This document shows, one piece after another, positions 22,729 through 34,929 of a DNA stretch of 64,000 nt. The notes under the pieces were generated by a model that searched no databases, was not told the DNA's origin, and was given only the letters and a program-made list of their open reading frames with translations. The stretch is from Siphonodentalium dalli (Eukaryota; Mollusca; Scaphopoda; Gadilida; Siphonodentaliidae), in NCBI GenBank assembly GCA_032622095.1, contig CP136067.1:92246707-92310706 (forward strand), in the 5' to 3' direction. Numbering within the stretch: position 1 is the stretch's first letter; every line of letters starts with the position of its first letter. Both the position numbers and the translations under genes were made by a program.

Positions 22729-23390
22729 AATGCTCAGTGTAAAACACTGTAAATATGGAACTTAAAGAGCTTTTGTCTATCTTCTACTGGAAACAACTGT
22801 TAAATTTATTAAGACTTTATCAAGTCTTTTCACAGTATATAGTCTACATGTTAGTATAGCACTAGTACTCCCTAGTATTTCCAGACTTGTTGTGATAAAA
22901 ATGCGGATAAAAGTGCAGAATTCTAAATTGATGCATTAAGTTGCAGAATTTTAAATTGATGCATTAAATGCATGAGCGGTTTTAGAGTTCTTTGAAGTGC
23001 GGTCACGCAAAATAACATAAAAGTTTGTAAAACAAGGTACATGTACATACTATGATTATAGCGGTATGAAGTGTCTGGAGTACATTTGATGGATAAAAGC
23101 GAATGTAAACAGGCCTTAAAATTTTGCAAGAATCAAACTATAGCATTTCTACATCAAATCAGCTGCTTTTTACCAGACTCAAACGAAGAATCATGATTCG
23201 GACTCTCATCACACTAAAATCCCTACAAAATAATCTACTGGTGTGCAGATATTTCATTGAGTGTCTCAAATCATTTTAAAGGGACCCAAGGCACTCACAT
23301 TGAGTAAATATGCCAAACATATAACATACAACAGTTCGTAAAAACATCACCACTCAGAAAAACATGAATTACTGATTCCTATATTAATTA
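22729..23390. other. Non-coding stretch
   Basis: No gene recognised; a 20-bp word (AATTGATGCATTAA) is directly repeated at 22925 and 22955. Confidence 0.4.
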
Positions 23391-23394
23391 TTGA

Positions 23395-23567
23395 AAGTTT
23401 TCAAATAACGAAATTTCTCCTGTTGGAACCATTGCTATGTAAACAAAACTGTTACAGTGATTTGTCAACAAACATTGCTACTAATAATCGCGTAGAAGGT
23501 TAAACATATTTTAGTCTATTAAAATATTATTTTCAGAATATTTTTCAATGCTTTGGCCATGCAATGT
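23395..23567. repeat. Interspersed repeat family G, copy 1
   Basis: Shares ATGTAAACAAAACTGTTACA, GTGATTTGTCAACAAA and TTTTCAGAATATTT with the duplicated block at 33300-33620. A piggyBac-like MITE sits at its right edge. Confidence 0.55.
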
Positions 23568-23571
23568 TTAA

Positions 23572-23794
23572 CCCTTTCGTGATGGGAGCTGCGCTGGTAC
23601 AGCATTAAAGATCATGTGCCAGTGAATTCTTGTATATATGCAAGTCTCACCTGGATTACAAGGTCAAGGTAAATATTGTTAGGCCATGTATTCTCTTATA
23701 TATGTGAGGCTCCATTTTGGAGACTCGCAAATATAAGAGAATGCATTGGCGCAGGGTTTTAGCAACATTTCAAGAATCTCCAGTCATGGAAGGG
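23572..23794. mobile_element. piggyBac-like TTAA MITE with hairpin core F
   Basis: Flanked by TTAA (23568-23571 and 23795-23798). Terminal inverted repeats CCCTTTCGTGA and CCCTTCCATGACT (right, reverse complement). The core has TGTATTCTCTTATATATGTG and its inverted partner CAAATATAAGAGAATGCATT. The 223-bp size, CCCTT ends and TTAA target are piggyBac hallmarks. The same hairpin core is in the element at 35700 and in partial copies at 29950 and 36775. Confidence 0.78.
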
Positions 23795-23798
23795 TTAA

Positions 23799-24254
23799 GT
23801 TTTTAATAAGCTTTGGCATCTTATTGGACTTATTCAACATTGGTTGGTAATGTCACTGTTTATCAGAATTGCTAGCATGCAATGCCATTCTTTCATATAA
23901 ATTAATTAACTCACAGAATATCGAAAAACCAGATGTGAGTATAATATAAATTTATCACCCCATTTTATGCAGGGATACAAAAAATAAACATAACATATGT
24001 TATGCTTTAAAGTCAATATGGACAATTCAAGGTAAACAATCTGATTTGATGGTCTCCATACCATCAGATTCCAAGAACAACATTTCTTAATCGATTAAAT
24101 GCCAAAACATAATGCTAACTACTGTCAACTCTAGTGTAACATTTTCCAAAACGTGTTATATATCAACATTTTGTTCATCGCAACTTGGTATCAAGATTAG
24201 GTCAGTCGACTCAGTCGGCTCGTTGAATATTTGCTAGGCCGGGAAATATTCAAG
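23799..24254. other. Non-coding spacer
   Basis: Nothing recognised. Confidence 0.4.
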
Positions 24255-24413
24255 GCGGTGAAAAATAACGGATTTCAAAAATTTATATTTTATAACTTAG
24301 AACTTTAAAGGGTGTGTTCCTCGACTCGAATAAATTATTTTTACCCCCGAAGCCAAAGAAATGGTAATTGAGGAGCGTGAACTCGGATTATCTATCTTTA
24401 AATGTACATGTAT
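24255..24413. mobile_element. Right-half fragment of the MITE at 8471
   Basis: Shares TTCCTCGACTCGAAT, TTTTTACCCCCGAAG and AATGGTAATTGAGGAG, and ends in a TCGGATTATCTATCTTTAA that resembles the TTAA-adjacent end of the 8471 element. The left half is missing. Confidence 0.6.
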
Positions 24414-24517
24414 GGTACATGTATAAGCCACTTTAAGCTCCTTGTACAGATTACTTGGTGATACAGCAGATTGACAAAGATAAAGGAAATTAGAATATTT
24501 TGATTCTGTTATGGATT

Positions 24518-24940
24518 TTAAGGCCTGTATGTGTACATGAATCTGATTATATTGACATACTGCAATAATTTGTCACTTAAAAGTTCATATCCTTCAGATA
24601 AGCTCAGAAACAAGGCTTGAGACTGTTCCATGGGTACTGTTGTGCTTTGTGTGGAGATTTGAAACTGGTACACCTCCAAATTATGGTCAATGTAGTATGA
24701 AATATAAAAAAGTTTATGCATACGCTGGATGCCATAGTGCACATTTTCTGAGACTCGATGATGCATACAAGTACATGTCTGTTGTAGATTGAATTCACTA
24801 ACTTCACTTGCCAAGATTTTCACCACATAAGTCTGATAAAATGTAGAGGTCACTGATCGGTCTCCATCAAGGAAGGAATGCATACATATATGTGTCATTT
24901 TTGCCTTTGATGAACACATTGATCCCTTTGATGAACACAT
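24518..24940 (-). CDS. Orphan 140-codon open frame, possible exon
   Basis: Open on the - strand with mixed, non-repetitive amino-acid content (for example EVSEFNLQQTC, YHFDHNLEV-like YIDHNLEVYQF, LFLSLSEGYELLSDKLLQY). It is longer than neighbouring chance frames. Two tandem 18-bp words (TTTGATGAACACATTGATC) at its N-terminal end suggest the first residues are not coding. No domain is recognised and no start context or splice sites are proven. It may be an exon of a host gene shared with the candidate exon at 25162-25358 on the same strand, or chance. Confidence 0.22.
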   Translation of the reverse strand: MCSSKGSMCSSKAKMTHICMHSFLDGDRSVTSTFYQTYVVKILASEVSEFNLQQTCTCMHHRVSENVHYGIQRMHKLFYISYYIDHNLEVYQFQISTQSTTVPMEQSQALFLSLSEGYELLSDKLLQYVNIIRFMYTYRP

Positions 24941-25161
24941 TGATCGTCATTTGGTTATAAATTAAAGCCTCCCCTTCGCTGCAGTGTGCACTAGTTACAA
25001 GGCATGCATGGTACTGGATTCAGTGCATACCGTCCGTAGGTATACAAATGGTACATGTGTATTACAGTATAGCCAGGAGACTCAGGACTCACTGTCACAC
25101 AGCAACAACACACATGCCATGCATGGACGAATACCGATAACATCTACAGTACATGTATCCA

Positions 25162-25358
25162 TTACATGTACACCGAATAACATTTGAAATCCTTCCTCAT
25201 CCAGTCTTGGACAGAATTAATAATATTGGTATTAAGGGTCACCATGCAGTGTCTGCAAGAAGCACTCTGACAGCAAACATGATTATATGATTGGTTATCA
25301 GAGATCAGGCCTTGAATGACATTTGGATGTCTCAATCCAGTCAAGCAGCTCCTCCTGT
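25162..25358 (-). other. Candidate exon preceded by a strong splice acceptor
   Basis: On the - strand a tract of nine T's and CAG (TCTTTTTTTTTCAG, about 25372-25359) leads directly into ACAGGAGGAGC. One of three frames then stays open for ~65 codons, with CCQSASCRHC and NSVQDWMRKDF near its middle and end. A GT that could act as donor occurs at TTCGGTGTAC near its end. The product is not recognised. The acceptor is the best splice-like signal in this part of the window, but exon status is inference. Confidence 0.25.
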
Positions 25359-25540
25359 CTGAAAAAAAAAGATTTGAATACTTGTAATGACATCAGAAAA
25401 GAGGAATGACTGATCATATACATATTATTAAGATACATCATCCAAATTGATCACCCGGGGGCCCGAGTTATAACAGTAAATGATATCCATTCAAATGCTG
25501 CATGATGGTCAGAAACAGCTACAAATACATGTATCATATA

Positions 25541-25863
25541 CCGGTGTAACAGATATCTCCCCCTGGATATATCCCCCACTCTGGATACCCCCCCCCATGA
25601 ATGACTAAAATAAAATTTCACTCATTTGATATATGTTACTTGAACAAACAAAAATTAAATATAAAAAAACAAACTTAAATCTCATAAAACATTTCTTTCT
25701 GGCCATTTCAGGGTCAAACGATATTAAATGAGTGAATTTTCTTTTAGTCATACATGGGGGAAAATGCCCAGGGTGTGCGAGTGAGATATCTGAGGACATT
25801 CGCAAATAGCACTCCCCCATGGAGGAAGATATCCAGACAGGAGGAGATGACGTGTTACACCGG
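25541..25863. mobile_element. Palindromic MITE with TA target
   Basis: Ends CCGGTGTAAC and GTTACACCGG, TA on each side. The arms also share GATATCTCCCCCTGG/TCCAGACAGGAGGAG-type blocks, CCCCCATGAATGACTAAAA against TTTTAGTCATACATGGGGG, and ACTCATTT/AAATGAGT. 323 bp, no coding capacity; open frames overlap the arms only. Confidence 0.72.
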
Positions 25864-25884
25864 TACCTGTACCAAATACTTGGG

Positions 25885-27210
25885 GGGCGGGGGGGGGGGT
25901 GTGAAAAAAAATTTCCGGCACTTATGCCGGGGTGGGTGGGTGGTCGGACAAAGCCACCAACAAGCAATTTTTTCCGCAACTAAAAAAAAAAATTCCTGCT
26001 TTTTGTTTTACTGTTTTTGCAGTGAGTTTGGCTTTAAACACCTTAAAATAAGAGAAATAATGTAATTCTAACTGGTAAACTGACTGCAGACAGTTATCGT
26101 GTTGTATTGTGTTGCAAATTTTGAAATCCAAGATGGCCGCTGGCAGCCATGTTTTTTAGGCCGAATGACCTCAAAATGACTCATTCCTATTTACATGTCC
26201 ATGTTAACATCCATGATAAATAGTATGCACAGAAATTCATATACAGTGAATTCCCCCCCCCGCAACTCTCTATTTTAGTGTTAAAAGGGGGGGTGGGTGT
26301 CAAAAAATGGTCGGAAAAAACTGCCGAAAACGGAAGAAAAAAAAATCTAAATACTAATTAACACTTGAAAGCCTGAAATGTGGCACCCCAAATGTCAATA
26401 TAACATTTGATTTTATCATCTTTACTTGAATTAGGTGAGTTCACAAATACTCTATATCCATGCATATACTAGTAAACACAATTATACATAATCATTGGGG
26501 AATTGAACAAATTATACTGTATAATATACAAGCATAATTATGTATACTAGAAGATAGCAGCACAAACTAGTACCGGTACTTCTGCATGTCAAATATCACA
26601 CATACCAGTATATACCACTTATACTGCGGATTGACTTCTTCGCCATCATATCAGCCTATCAGGGGGATTTCCGGGCACGTATGCCGGGGTGGATGGGTGG
26701 TTGAACTTGATGGGACCAACAAACATTTTTTTCCGCAACTAAAATGTTTTTTTCCTGCAAGTCGTTTGACTGTTTTTGCAATGAGTATGGCTTAAAACTC
26801 ATTACAATAAGAGAAATACCGGTAACATAAATGACAAATTTCATGATGATCAGACAAACAGCATAGCTTGTAGCTCATGCTATTAAATGGATTGAATTTT
26901 GAAATCCAAGATGGCCACCGGCTGGTGACCGGCAGCCATGTTTTTTTGCTGAATGACCCCAAAATGAGTCGTTCCTATTCACATGTCAATGTTAACATCC
27001 GTGACAAATAGTATGCACAGAAATTCATATACAGCTGTTTACAGTGAATCTCCCCCCCCCGCAAATCTGTTTTATTGTTAAAATGGCGGGGGTGAATGTT
27101 TGGACGCGGGGGTGGGTGGGTCCCAACAAGGGTCGAAAGGAAAAAATCAGCATACATGTACATGCCTGAAAAACAATTCTGACCCCCCCCCCCCTCACCC
27201 TGATCATATG
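25885..27210. repeat. Interspersed repeat family B, two tandem copies
   Basis: Copies at about 25885-26345 and 26660-27210. Shared blocks: TTTCCGGGCACGTATGCCGG, GGTGGGTGGGTGG, TTTTTCCGCAACTAAAA, GTTTGACTGTTTTTGCA, ATTTTGAAATCCAAGATGGC, TTCCTATTCACATGTC and AGTATGCACAGAAATTCATA. Runs of C or G flank internal segments. Further copies lie at 62135-62480 and, in part, at 48240-48330 and 48840-48990. Open frames through it on both strands are repeat artefacts. Confidence 0.75.
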
Positions 27211-27684
27211 GCCATTTTTCGACTATTTTTCCAACTATACTTTCTATAGGACATGGGAACGCTTGATAGAAAATTTATTTTTATTCAAGTAGTGGGTTAA
27301 ATGTACCACACCATGAACTTTGAAGTTGCCGACATTGTTTCTGGTATCATTTTATAAACTCCACGCATCGCCTGTTGTCAGGCCGCATTGATTGGCATTA
27401 CACAAACAGGCATGGAAACACAATATAGTGATTCATCTTATACATGCATATATAAGTTCATTTAACGAGATCATTGTGGTTGTATTAATTTTCTTTTGGT
27501 GTATCATAACTACACGGTACTGTAGCTCCACAACAGTGACCGTGGCTAATGAATCTGGCAATTCTGTAATTGGCAGACAAATATGCTGCGTATACATGTA
27601 CATGTATGTGAGATACGGATACATGTATTTTCATAATTTGCAAACATATTTATAAACAAAGTGTAAAGTTCATTCTTCCAACAA
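27211..27684. other. Non-coding spacer
   Basis: No gene recognised; TACATGTACATGTATG palindromic runs occur near 27595. Confidence 0.4.
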
Positions 27685-28357
27685 TGTGAGCGTCCTCGGA
27701 AATTCAGATGACCATGATTCACCTGACAAAATCATGGATAGTTTGTTGACACAATTACGATGTCATCGCAGATGAGTATATTATAGGCGGTTAACCATGT
27801 GATTAACTACCCTATGTTTTTTCCCTTTACTTTGTACGAATTTTAAGTACACACAGTTCTGATTTAGTCACAAGTGGAGGTAACCAAGGATACACCACAA
27901 TTTCGCATCTAAAATCAAACAGTGCTTGATTTTACTTTTTATCACTCGCGATCATGTCGTGAGCATGCGCAGTACAACTACCGGTTACTACCCACAACGA
28001 AATCTTTCCACTTACGATTGAATCGTGATCATCAGAACATTCACTTACTGAACGTTCAGACGACCACGATTGAAATTCGTAGGTCAAAAATAATATCAAC
28101 CACTGTTTGATTTTAGATGCGAAATTGTGCGTATCCTTGGTTCGATACCTCCACTTGCGACGCAAGATTCGCAGTCGTGTGTACGTAAAAATTGTAGCTG
28201 GAAATTACCGGTGTGGTCAATCACATGCTTTAGGATGTTCAACATACGGTATAATCATGTAGGACGACATCGCAATTGTGTGAACAAACTATCCATGATC
28301 TTGTCGGGCCCCCGATTCCTCCACTTACGATTGAATCATGGTCGTCTGAACGTACAC
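27685..28357. mobile_element. Foldback element with ~230-bp inverted arms
   Basis: Left arm 27685-27925 and right arm 28105-28357 are inverted. Examples are ATCATGGATAGTTTGTTGAC against its complement at about 28285, and GGATACACCACAATTTCGCA with TCTAAAATCAAACAGTG against CACTGTTTGATTTTAGATGC at 28101. The centre contains GAGCATGCGCAGTAC and inner short repeats of CCACTTACGATTGAATCGTG type. No coding capacity. Confidence 0.72.
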
Positions 28358-28463
28358 TTAGTGTCGAATTGGCCATACAATAACGAGAGTGTGAATGCTA
28401 TGGGCATTTTAATATTGTCAAGTTCACATTTGTTCAAAATAATGCTATGAAGAAGTACCTTTA

Positions 28464-28919
28464 TATGGAGCCACGGAGGTGACATCCGAATGTTTTTTTT
28501 AAGTCGTGACCCCGAGAATAAAGTCGTGGCCACGAGAATATGAAGTCGTGGCTACGAGAATATGGTTGTGGCCACGAGAATAAAGTCGTGGCCACGATAA
28601 TAAAGTCGTGGCTACGAGAATAAAGTCGTGGCCACGAGAATATGGTCGTGGCCACGAGAATATGGTCGTGGCCACGAGAATAAAGTCGTGGCCACGAGAA
28701 TAAGGTCGTGCACACGACTTCATAGTCTCATGGCCCGACTTAATATTCTCGTGGCCACGACTTCATATTCTCGTGGCCACGACTTCATGTTCTCGTGGCC
28801 ACGACTTCATATGCTCGTGGCCACGACTTCATATTCTCGTAGCCTCGACTTTATTCTCGTGGCCTTTATTCTCGTGGCCACGACTTAAAAAACATTCGGA
28901 TGTCACCTCCGGGGCTCCA
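28464..28919. mobile_element. Palindromic element with minisatellite arms and 8-bp TSD
   Basis: TACCTTTA occurs immediately outside both ends (28456-28463 and 28920-28927). The termini are inverted repeats of ~45 bp containing TGGAGCC, GGAGGTGACATCCGAATG and a T-run. Inside, ~9 copies of a ~20-21-bp unit (AAGTCGTGGCCACGAGAATA) fill the left arm. About 7 copies of the complement fill the right arm, switching near 28722. An 8-bp target duplication is typical of hAT-type transposition. All open frames are repeat artefacts. Confidence 0.88.
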
Positions 28920-28929
28920 TACCTTTAAA

Positions 28930-29760
28930 TTATATACAATTGCCTTTCAAATTCAAGTTATATTTTCAATAAATATGACCTTTTTGTTTTCCAACTAGTA
29001 TTGTCATATTAATCTCGACCGATAATACACAGCAATTATGGCTTCATGCCAGAATTTTATTTTGCACAGTAAAGATTCCCATTTACGGAATACTTTCCTT
29101 TTATGCATCATAGAAATTAAGCACAAATTATAATTTAATAAAAACCGTTTTTGCAAAGTTTCACAGTTTTGCGAATATTGTGTAGGGGTACATAGATATA
29201 CGAATGATCAATGCCGTATAATCATAGTCCATCAGATGTTACTATTTTAACATGACAAATCATAACATATCACAACCCGGTCATCGTATTTTAATTTTTT
29301 TTACATATTTCACGGACAGTAAAATTCACGTTGATTTCATTTGAAGAATATGAATAAATCACGCAATTTTAATCGTAGTTCAATTAAGTATATCACTCGT
29401 AACAACATTGTCGTAAAAAGAAAACACTTCAACAGTTTACTTATTAGTTCACTTACCTGAATAATCAATATCAAGTGAAGAGTTCATTTCCGACCTTGAA
29501 AATTTGTCAAAATGGACGAACCAACCTGGTGACGTAGTGGCGGTAAACAAAATATCAGGAACGGTTGTTATAGCGGAACGAAATTAAACACATCTCTGCA
29601 TCTGGTGTCATTTCTGCACAGATCTATACCATTTGCATGGTCATAAAATGTTTCTAGGGATTACTGGGATTACTCATATGGTGGTCCTAGATAGACTTGA
29701 GTGATGTGTTTTGGCCTGTGCCATTTAAAATTAATTCAGGGGGGGGGGAGATCAATGCAT
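28930..29760. other. Non-coding stretch
   Basis: AT-rich; no gene recognised. Confidence 0.4.
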
Positions 29761-29764
29761 ATTA

Positions 29765-29890
29765 ATTTTTATTTGCGCTACGCTTAAGCATATATATTTG
29801 CGCGTAAGCTCAAATGATAGAGGTTATTTGCACTTAAGCGCAAATATTTGTGCTTAAGCGCAAATATTTGCACTCAAGCGTAAATAAATA
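29765..29890. repeat. GCGCAAATATTTG direct/inverted motif cluster
   Basis: The word TTAAGCGCAAATATTTG and variants recur five or six times (ATTTGCGC, AAGCGCAAATA), forming a short self-complementary cluster. Confidence 0.5.
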
Positions 29891-29929
29891 ATAAATGTGA
29901 AAAGGGCCTCCCATACATGTATATATGAC

Positions 29930-30055
29930 CATGGCGGGAATTGCGCTGACCAGTGCACCATTAAAGACCATGTGCTAGAGCATTCTCTTATATATGTGAG
30001 TCATCCATATGGAGCCTCGCATCATATATAAGAGAATGTACTGGTTTACAAGGCT
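29930..30055. mobile_element. Hairpin core F, end-less copy
   Basis: Contains GCATTCTCTTATATATGTGA and the inverted ATATATAAGAGAATGTACTG around ATCCATATGGAG, as in the elements at 23572 and 35700. CCCTT/TTAA ends are not visible, so this copy has lost or never had them. Confidence 0.55.
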
Positions 30056-30059
30056 TGCC

Positions 30060-33000
30060 AATAAACTAAACATTTCTCAGGTTATTGCATGCACTTTTAA
30101 TACACATGGCAAGGTAGGTTACATCATTTGATAGATATTCTAGTTTTTGAAAACTAACTTAAAGCCATATTTTATGCACCCTGTCTAGCCAACTGAACTA
30201 TGAACTATAGACATGTTATTATTTTTATTATCAGAGACATGCCTTCTGCAAAGATATAGCCTTATACATTATAGACATGCAAATAGTTGCTTCATTTGGG
30301 CTAACTTCCATCATTTAGAGAGTCAAATATGAGGAAATTCTCTTAGTTTGAAAGTTGTAGCATGCCTGGCCTGCTGAATTGATGTCACAAACATCAAATG
30401 TTAGTACTTCTTTATTAGATGGATATATCTGCCAATAAATTAAACATTTCTCATGATCATTGCATGGATTTTAATGTACAGGGCAAGGTAGATTACATTA
30501 TATTTTGAATATTTTACTTAAAATATTTTGTGGACACTACCTAAAAGCCATATTGTATGCATCAATGTATAGCCAAATGAAATACAACTATGGATATTTT
30601 ATTGTTTATTTCATCAGAGACATGTATTCTGTTGAGATATAGCCTTATATATGTTATAAACATGCAAATAGTGGCCTCATTTGAGCTTTCTTCCATAATT
30701 TAGAGAGTCAAAGCTTAATAGATTCCCTTATTTCAAATTTAGAAGAAGCCAAGCCAGCTGAAATGGTGTATCAAACCTCAAATGGCAGTATTTCTTATCA
30801 GATGGACATCTCTACCAATAAATTAAACATTTATCATGGTCATTGCATGCATTTTAATATACAAGGCAATGTAGAAAACATCATTTGATTGATATTTTAT
30901 TTAAAATAGTCTGTGGAAACTACATAAAAGCAATATTGTATGCATCCCTGTATAGCCAAATGAAATTAAACTATTGATATGTTATTGTTTATTTCATCAG
31001 AGACATGTATTCTGTTGAGATATAACCTTATATATGTTATAAACATGCAAATAGTGGCTTCATTTGGGCTTTCTTCCATAATTTTGAGAGTCAAAGCTGA
31101 AGAGATTGCCTTATTTAAAATTTATAAGATGCCAAGCCAGCTGAAATGGTGTATCAAACCTTAAATGGCAGTATTTCTTTTCAGATGGACATCTCTACCA
31201 ATAAATTAAACATTTCTCATGGTCATTGCATGCATTTTAATATACAAGGCAATGTAGGAAACATCATTTGATGGATATTTTACTTAAAATAGTCTGTGGA
31301 AACTACATAAAAGCAATATTGTATGCATCCCTGTATAGCCAAATCAAATTAAACTATGGATATTGTATTGTTTTTTTCATCTGAGACATGTATTCTGTTC
31401 AGATATAGCCTTATATATGTTATAAACATGCCAATAATGGCATCATTTAGGTTTTTTTCCATAATTTAGAGGGTCAAAGCTGAATAAATTCCCTTATTTC
31501 AAATTTGTAAGATGCCAAGCCAGCTGAAATGGTGTATCAAACCTCAAATGGCAGTATTTCTTATCAGATGGACATCTCTACCAATAAATTAAAAAAAATT
31601 CATGGTCATTGCATGCATTTTAATATACAGGAGAAGGCAGAAAACATCATTTGATGGATATTTTACTTAAAATAGTCTGTGGAAACAACATAAAAGCCAT
31701 GTTGTATGCATCCCTGTATAGCCAAAACAAATTAAACTGTGGATATTTTATTGTTGATTTCATCAGAGACATGTATTCTGTTGAGATATAGCCTTATGTT
31801 TGTTATAAACATGCAAATAGTGGCTTCATTTGGGCTTGCTTCCATAATTTAGAGAGCCAAACCTGAAGAGATTCCCTTATTTTAAATTTGTAAGATGCCA
31901 AGCCAGCTGAAATGGTGTATCAAACCTTAAATGGCAGTATTTCTTATCAGATGGACATCTCTCCCAATAGATTAAACATTTCTCATGGTCACTGCATGCA
32001 TTATGATATATAGGGCAAGGTAGAAAACATTATTTGATGGATATCTTACTTAAAATAGTCTGTGGAAACTACATAAAAGCAATATTGTATGCATCCCTCT
32101 ATAGCCAAATGCAATTAAACTATGGATATTTTATTGTGTATTTTATCAGAGACATGTATTCTGATGAGATATAGCCTTATACATGTCATCAATATGCAAA
32201 TAGTGGCTTCATTTGGGCTTTCTTCCATTATTTAGAGAGTCAAATCTGAATAAATTCCCTTAGGTTGATATTTATGATCCCATAATCCCATGAAATGGTA
32301 TTTTAAACCTCAAATGTCAGTATTTCTTATCAGATGGACATATCAACTAATGAATTAAACATTTCCCATGGTCATTACATGCATTTTAATATACAAGGCT
32401 ATGTAGAACACATCATTTGATGGATATGTTACTTAAAATAGTCTGTGGAAACTACATAAAAGCAATATTGTATGCATCCCTCTATAGCCAAATGCAATTG
32501 AACTATGGATATTTTATTGTGCATTTTATCAGAGACATGTATTCTGTTGAGATATAGCCTTATACATGTTATTAACATGCAAATAGTGGCTTCATTTGGG
32601 CTTTCTTCCATAATTTAGAGAGTCAAAGCTGAATAAATTCCCTTAGGTTTCAAATTTAAAGGATGCCAAGCCAGCTGAAATGGTGTATCAAACCTAAAAT
32701 GTCAGTATTTCTTATCAGATGGATATCTCTACCAGTAAATTAAGCATTTCTCATGGCCATTGCATGCATTTTAATATATAGGACAAGGCAGAATACATCA
32801 CTTGATGGATATTTTACTTAAAATACTTTGTGTAAACTACATAAAAGCCACATTGTATGCTTTCCTATATAGCCAAATGAAATTCAACTATGGATAAATT
32901 GGATATTTTATTGTTTGTATCATCAGAGACATGCATTCTGCTAAGATATAGTCTTTTGTGTGTTATAAACATACAATAGGTGCATGGCCTCATTGGGCTT

Positions 33001-33060
33001 GCTTTCATAATACAAGAGAGTCAACTCTGAAGAAATACCATCGGTTTGAAATTGGTAGCA
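30060..33060. repeat. ~380-bp satellite array (~8 units)
   Basis: Units of about 376-386 bp start at AAACATTTCTCATGGTCATT (about 30068, 30444, 30826, 31208, 31588, 31975, 32357, 32742). Landmarks in each are CAAGGTAGAAAACATCATTT, ACTTAAAATAGTCTGTGGAA, CATCAGAGACATGTATTCTG, AAACATGCAAATAGTGGCTT and ATGCCAAGCCAGCTGAAAT. The first and last units are the most diverged, as at the edge of a tandem array evolving by unequal exchange. Confidence 0.92.
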
Positions 33061-33299
33061 TCTTCCATCCTTATATAAGAGAGGTATATACCAGCTTGAA
33101 GTGCCGGTTTAATTAATAGGTTCAATGCAAGGGGCCACCAGAGAGGTTTGTCTAGTTCGGGATGGTGTGGCAAACCGCCAACTGGAGATTTAAAGGGAGG
33201 CCTCCTCAATGGCGACCCACTATATTGTGCAAATTGTTTTTTTTATTAAAATTGTATAAAGGTCAGCATGCCCTAAGAGAATTGAGAAATAGATAAAAA

Positions 33300-33620
33300 C
33301 ACTTACTGACAGATTGCCAATAACAAAATTACATCTGTTGAAACTATTGTTATGTAAACAAAACTGTTACAGTGATTTGTCAACAAATATATAATTCTAG
33401 CTGTATTATTAGTTCAAATATTTAACTATGAATAACATTTTCAGAATATTTAATCAACAGGTTGCACCTTTTCCAATGTTATGTAAACAAAACTGTTACA
33501 GTGAGTGACTTGTCAACAATTATATAATCCTATAGCTGTAGTATTACATGTAGTTCAAATATTTAAGTATGAATATGAATTTCAAAATATTTAATCAACA
33601 GGTTGGACCTTTTTCAATGT
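33300..33620. repeat. Interspersed repeat family G, tandem pair
   Basis: Two direct copies (~140-150 bp) of TATGTAAACAAAACTGTTAC, TTGTCAACAA, TATATAATTCTAGCTGT and TTTAATCAACAGGTTG. Related to 23395-23567. Confidence 0.65.
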
Positions 33621-33689
33621 TTACCATAAAATTTTGATCATAATTTTGCTCTCGTTGGACTTTTACAGTTATTCCAATACAGCAGTAAT

Positions 33690-34010
33690 TTGTACATAAC
33701 AATTAATTCTTGGTTTAGAAATATTTTCTTTAATTATTTCTTAACTTAGAAAAAAAATCTTGAAACAAGAAATATATATTAAATTTTTGAAGCCATTTTC
33801 TTAGTAAGGAAATTGTTTCTTGTTTCAAGACTAAAATCTATCTTTTTTGAGAAAACTATCTCTTGTCTGGTGTGAGTTTCTTAAATTTTCTTGATGTAGC
33901 AGACTTGGGGGGTATATTTCCCAAAATAAGATTTATTTTCCTGTTTCAGGAAATAGTTTTTCTTGTTTCAAGATATTTTATCTTATTAAGAAATTATTTT
34001 TGGCAGTGTG
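33690..34010. repeat. AGAAA/TTTCT-rich interspersed repeat ending TTTTTGGCAGTG
   Basis: AAACAAGAAA, TTTCTTGTTTCAAGA and AAGATTTATTTTCCTGTTTC words. The right end TATTTTTGGCAGTG is the complement of the CACTGCCAAAAATA that starts the 20040 copy. Confidence 0.6.
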
Positions 34011-34320
34011 TATATGTCGGAAATCATTTTCTGCGAATTTAAAGACATGGTACCATGTACCAAAACTTGCAAGCGATATATTTGAGGAATTCTAAAGACT
34101 CATACATTAACTATCAAACTCAAAAAGTTTTCCTACGTCTAGATCTGGTGATTAGCCATTGCCTCAAGGCGTTGACGTTCAACGCCCATGGCGCGTCACT
34201 GTGACGTTACATAAGTTAATGGCCATAGAGACACATCTAACTTATCAAATTAAAATTAATTACAGCGACGATCAATTAAAGGGATATGCTGTAGTTTGTC
34301 CAGTGACATAATAAATACAT

Positions 34321-34427
34321 TACGGACGCTTAGTGGTCGGATATGGTGTCATGTGAGGCTCAGCGAGATCAATATTGATCTAACTTCGCCTCACATGACA
34401 CCATATCCGACCACTAACCGTCCCGTA
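34321..34427. mobile_element. 107-bp palindrome
   Basis: Arms of ~45 bp: TACGGACGCTTAGTGGTCGG, ATATGGTGTCATGTGAGG and their complement ending CCGTCCCGTA; centre GATCAATATTGATC. Probably a very short MITE. A second small inverted pair, TGCCCTATTCACTG and CTGAATAGGGCA, brackets 34501-34590. Confidence 0.7.
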
Positions 34428-34599
34428 ACTTATAACATTATGTTGTTGTTATTTATATTTTGAATGGGAATAAATATTAGTAAACCAACCTAAGGATTTG
34501 ATGCCCTATTCACTGTAATGGTTATGAGACCACGGCTAAATTTAGAAAGTGAGGGAATAACGACGAGATAATGATTTCTGAATAGGGCATTACAAGGAT

Positions 34600-34929
34600 A
34601 ATGGTCCCCAACGAGATATTCCCATTGCACGATCTTCAGAATATAATATATAAATATTGCACGGCTTGAATGTGAAAATGTGAAAATAGTCGTCCGAGGG
34701 GAGGAATAAGACTATTCCTTCACCGATGACCACTATTTTGGCATATTCAAAGACAAGCCGTAATATTTATTACATTTTATCGAGCGTTCTCCATGCTGTC
34801 CCAGATCCCGCTTATATTTCATGTATTTCCTTTTCATCGCAGAAAGATTTTAGAATTTTCAGTGCGAATTTTGTTGTCTCTTTATTATTATTTTTTTTTT
34901 GCTGGTAAAATTCTCTTCAATAAATGTCC
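34600..34929. other. Non-coding spacer
   Basis: Nothing recognised. Confidence 0.4.
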
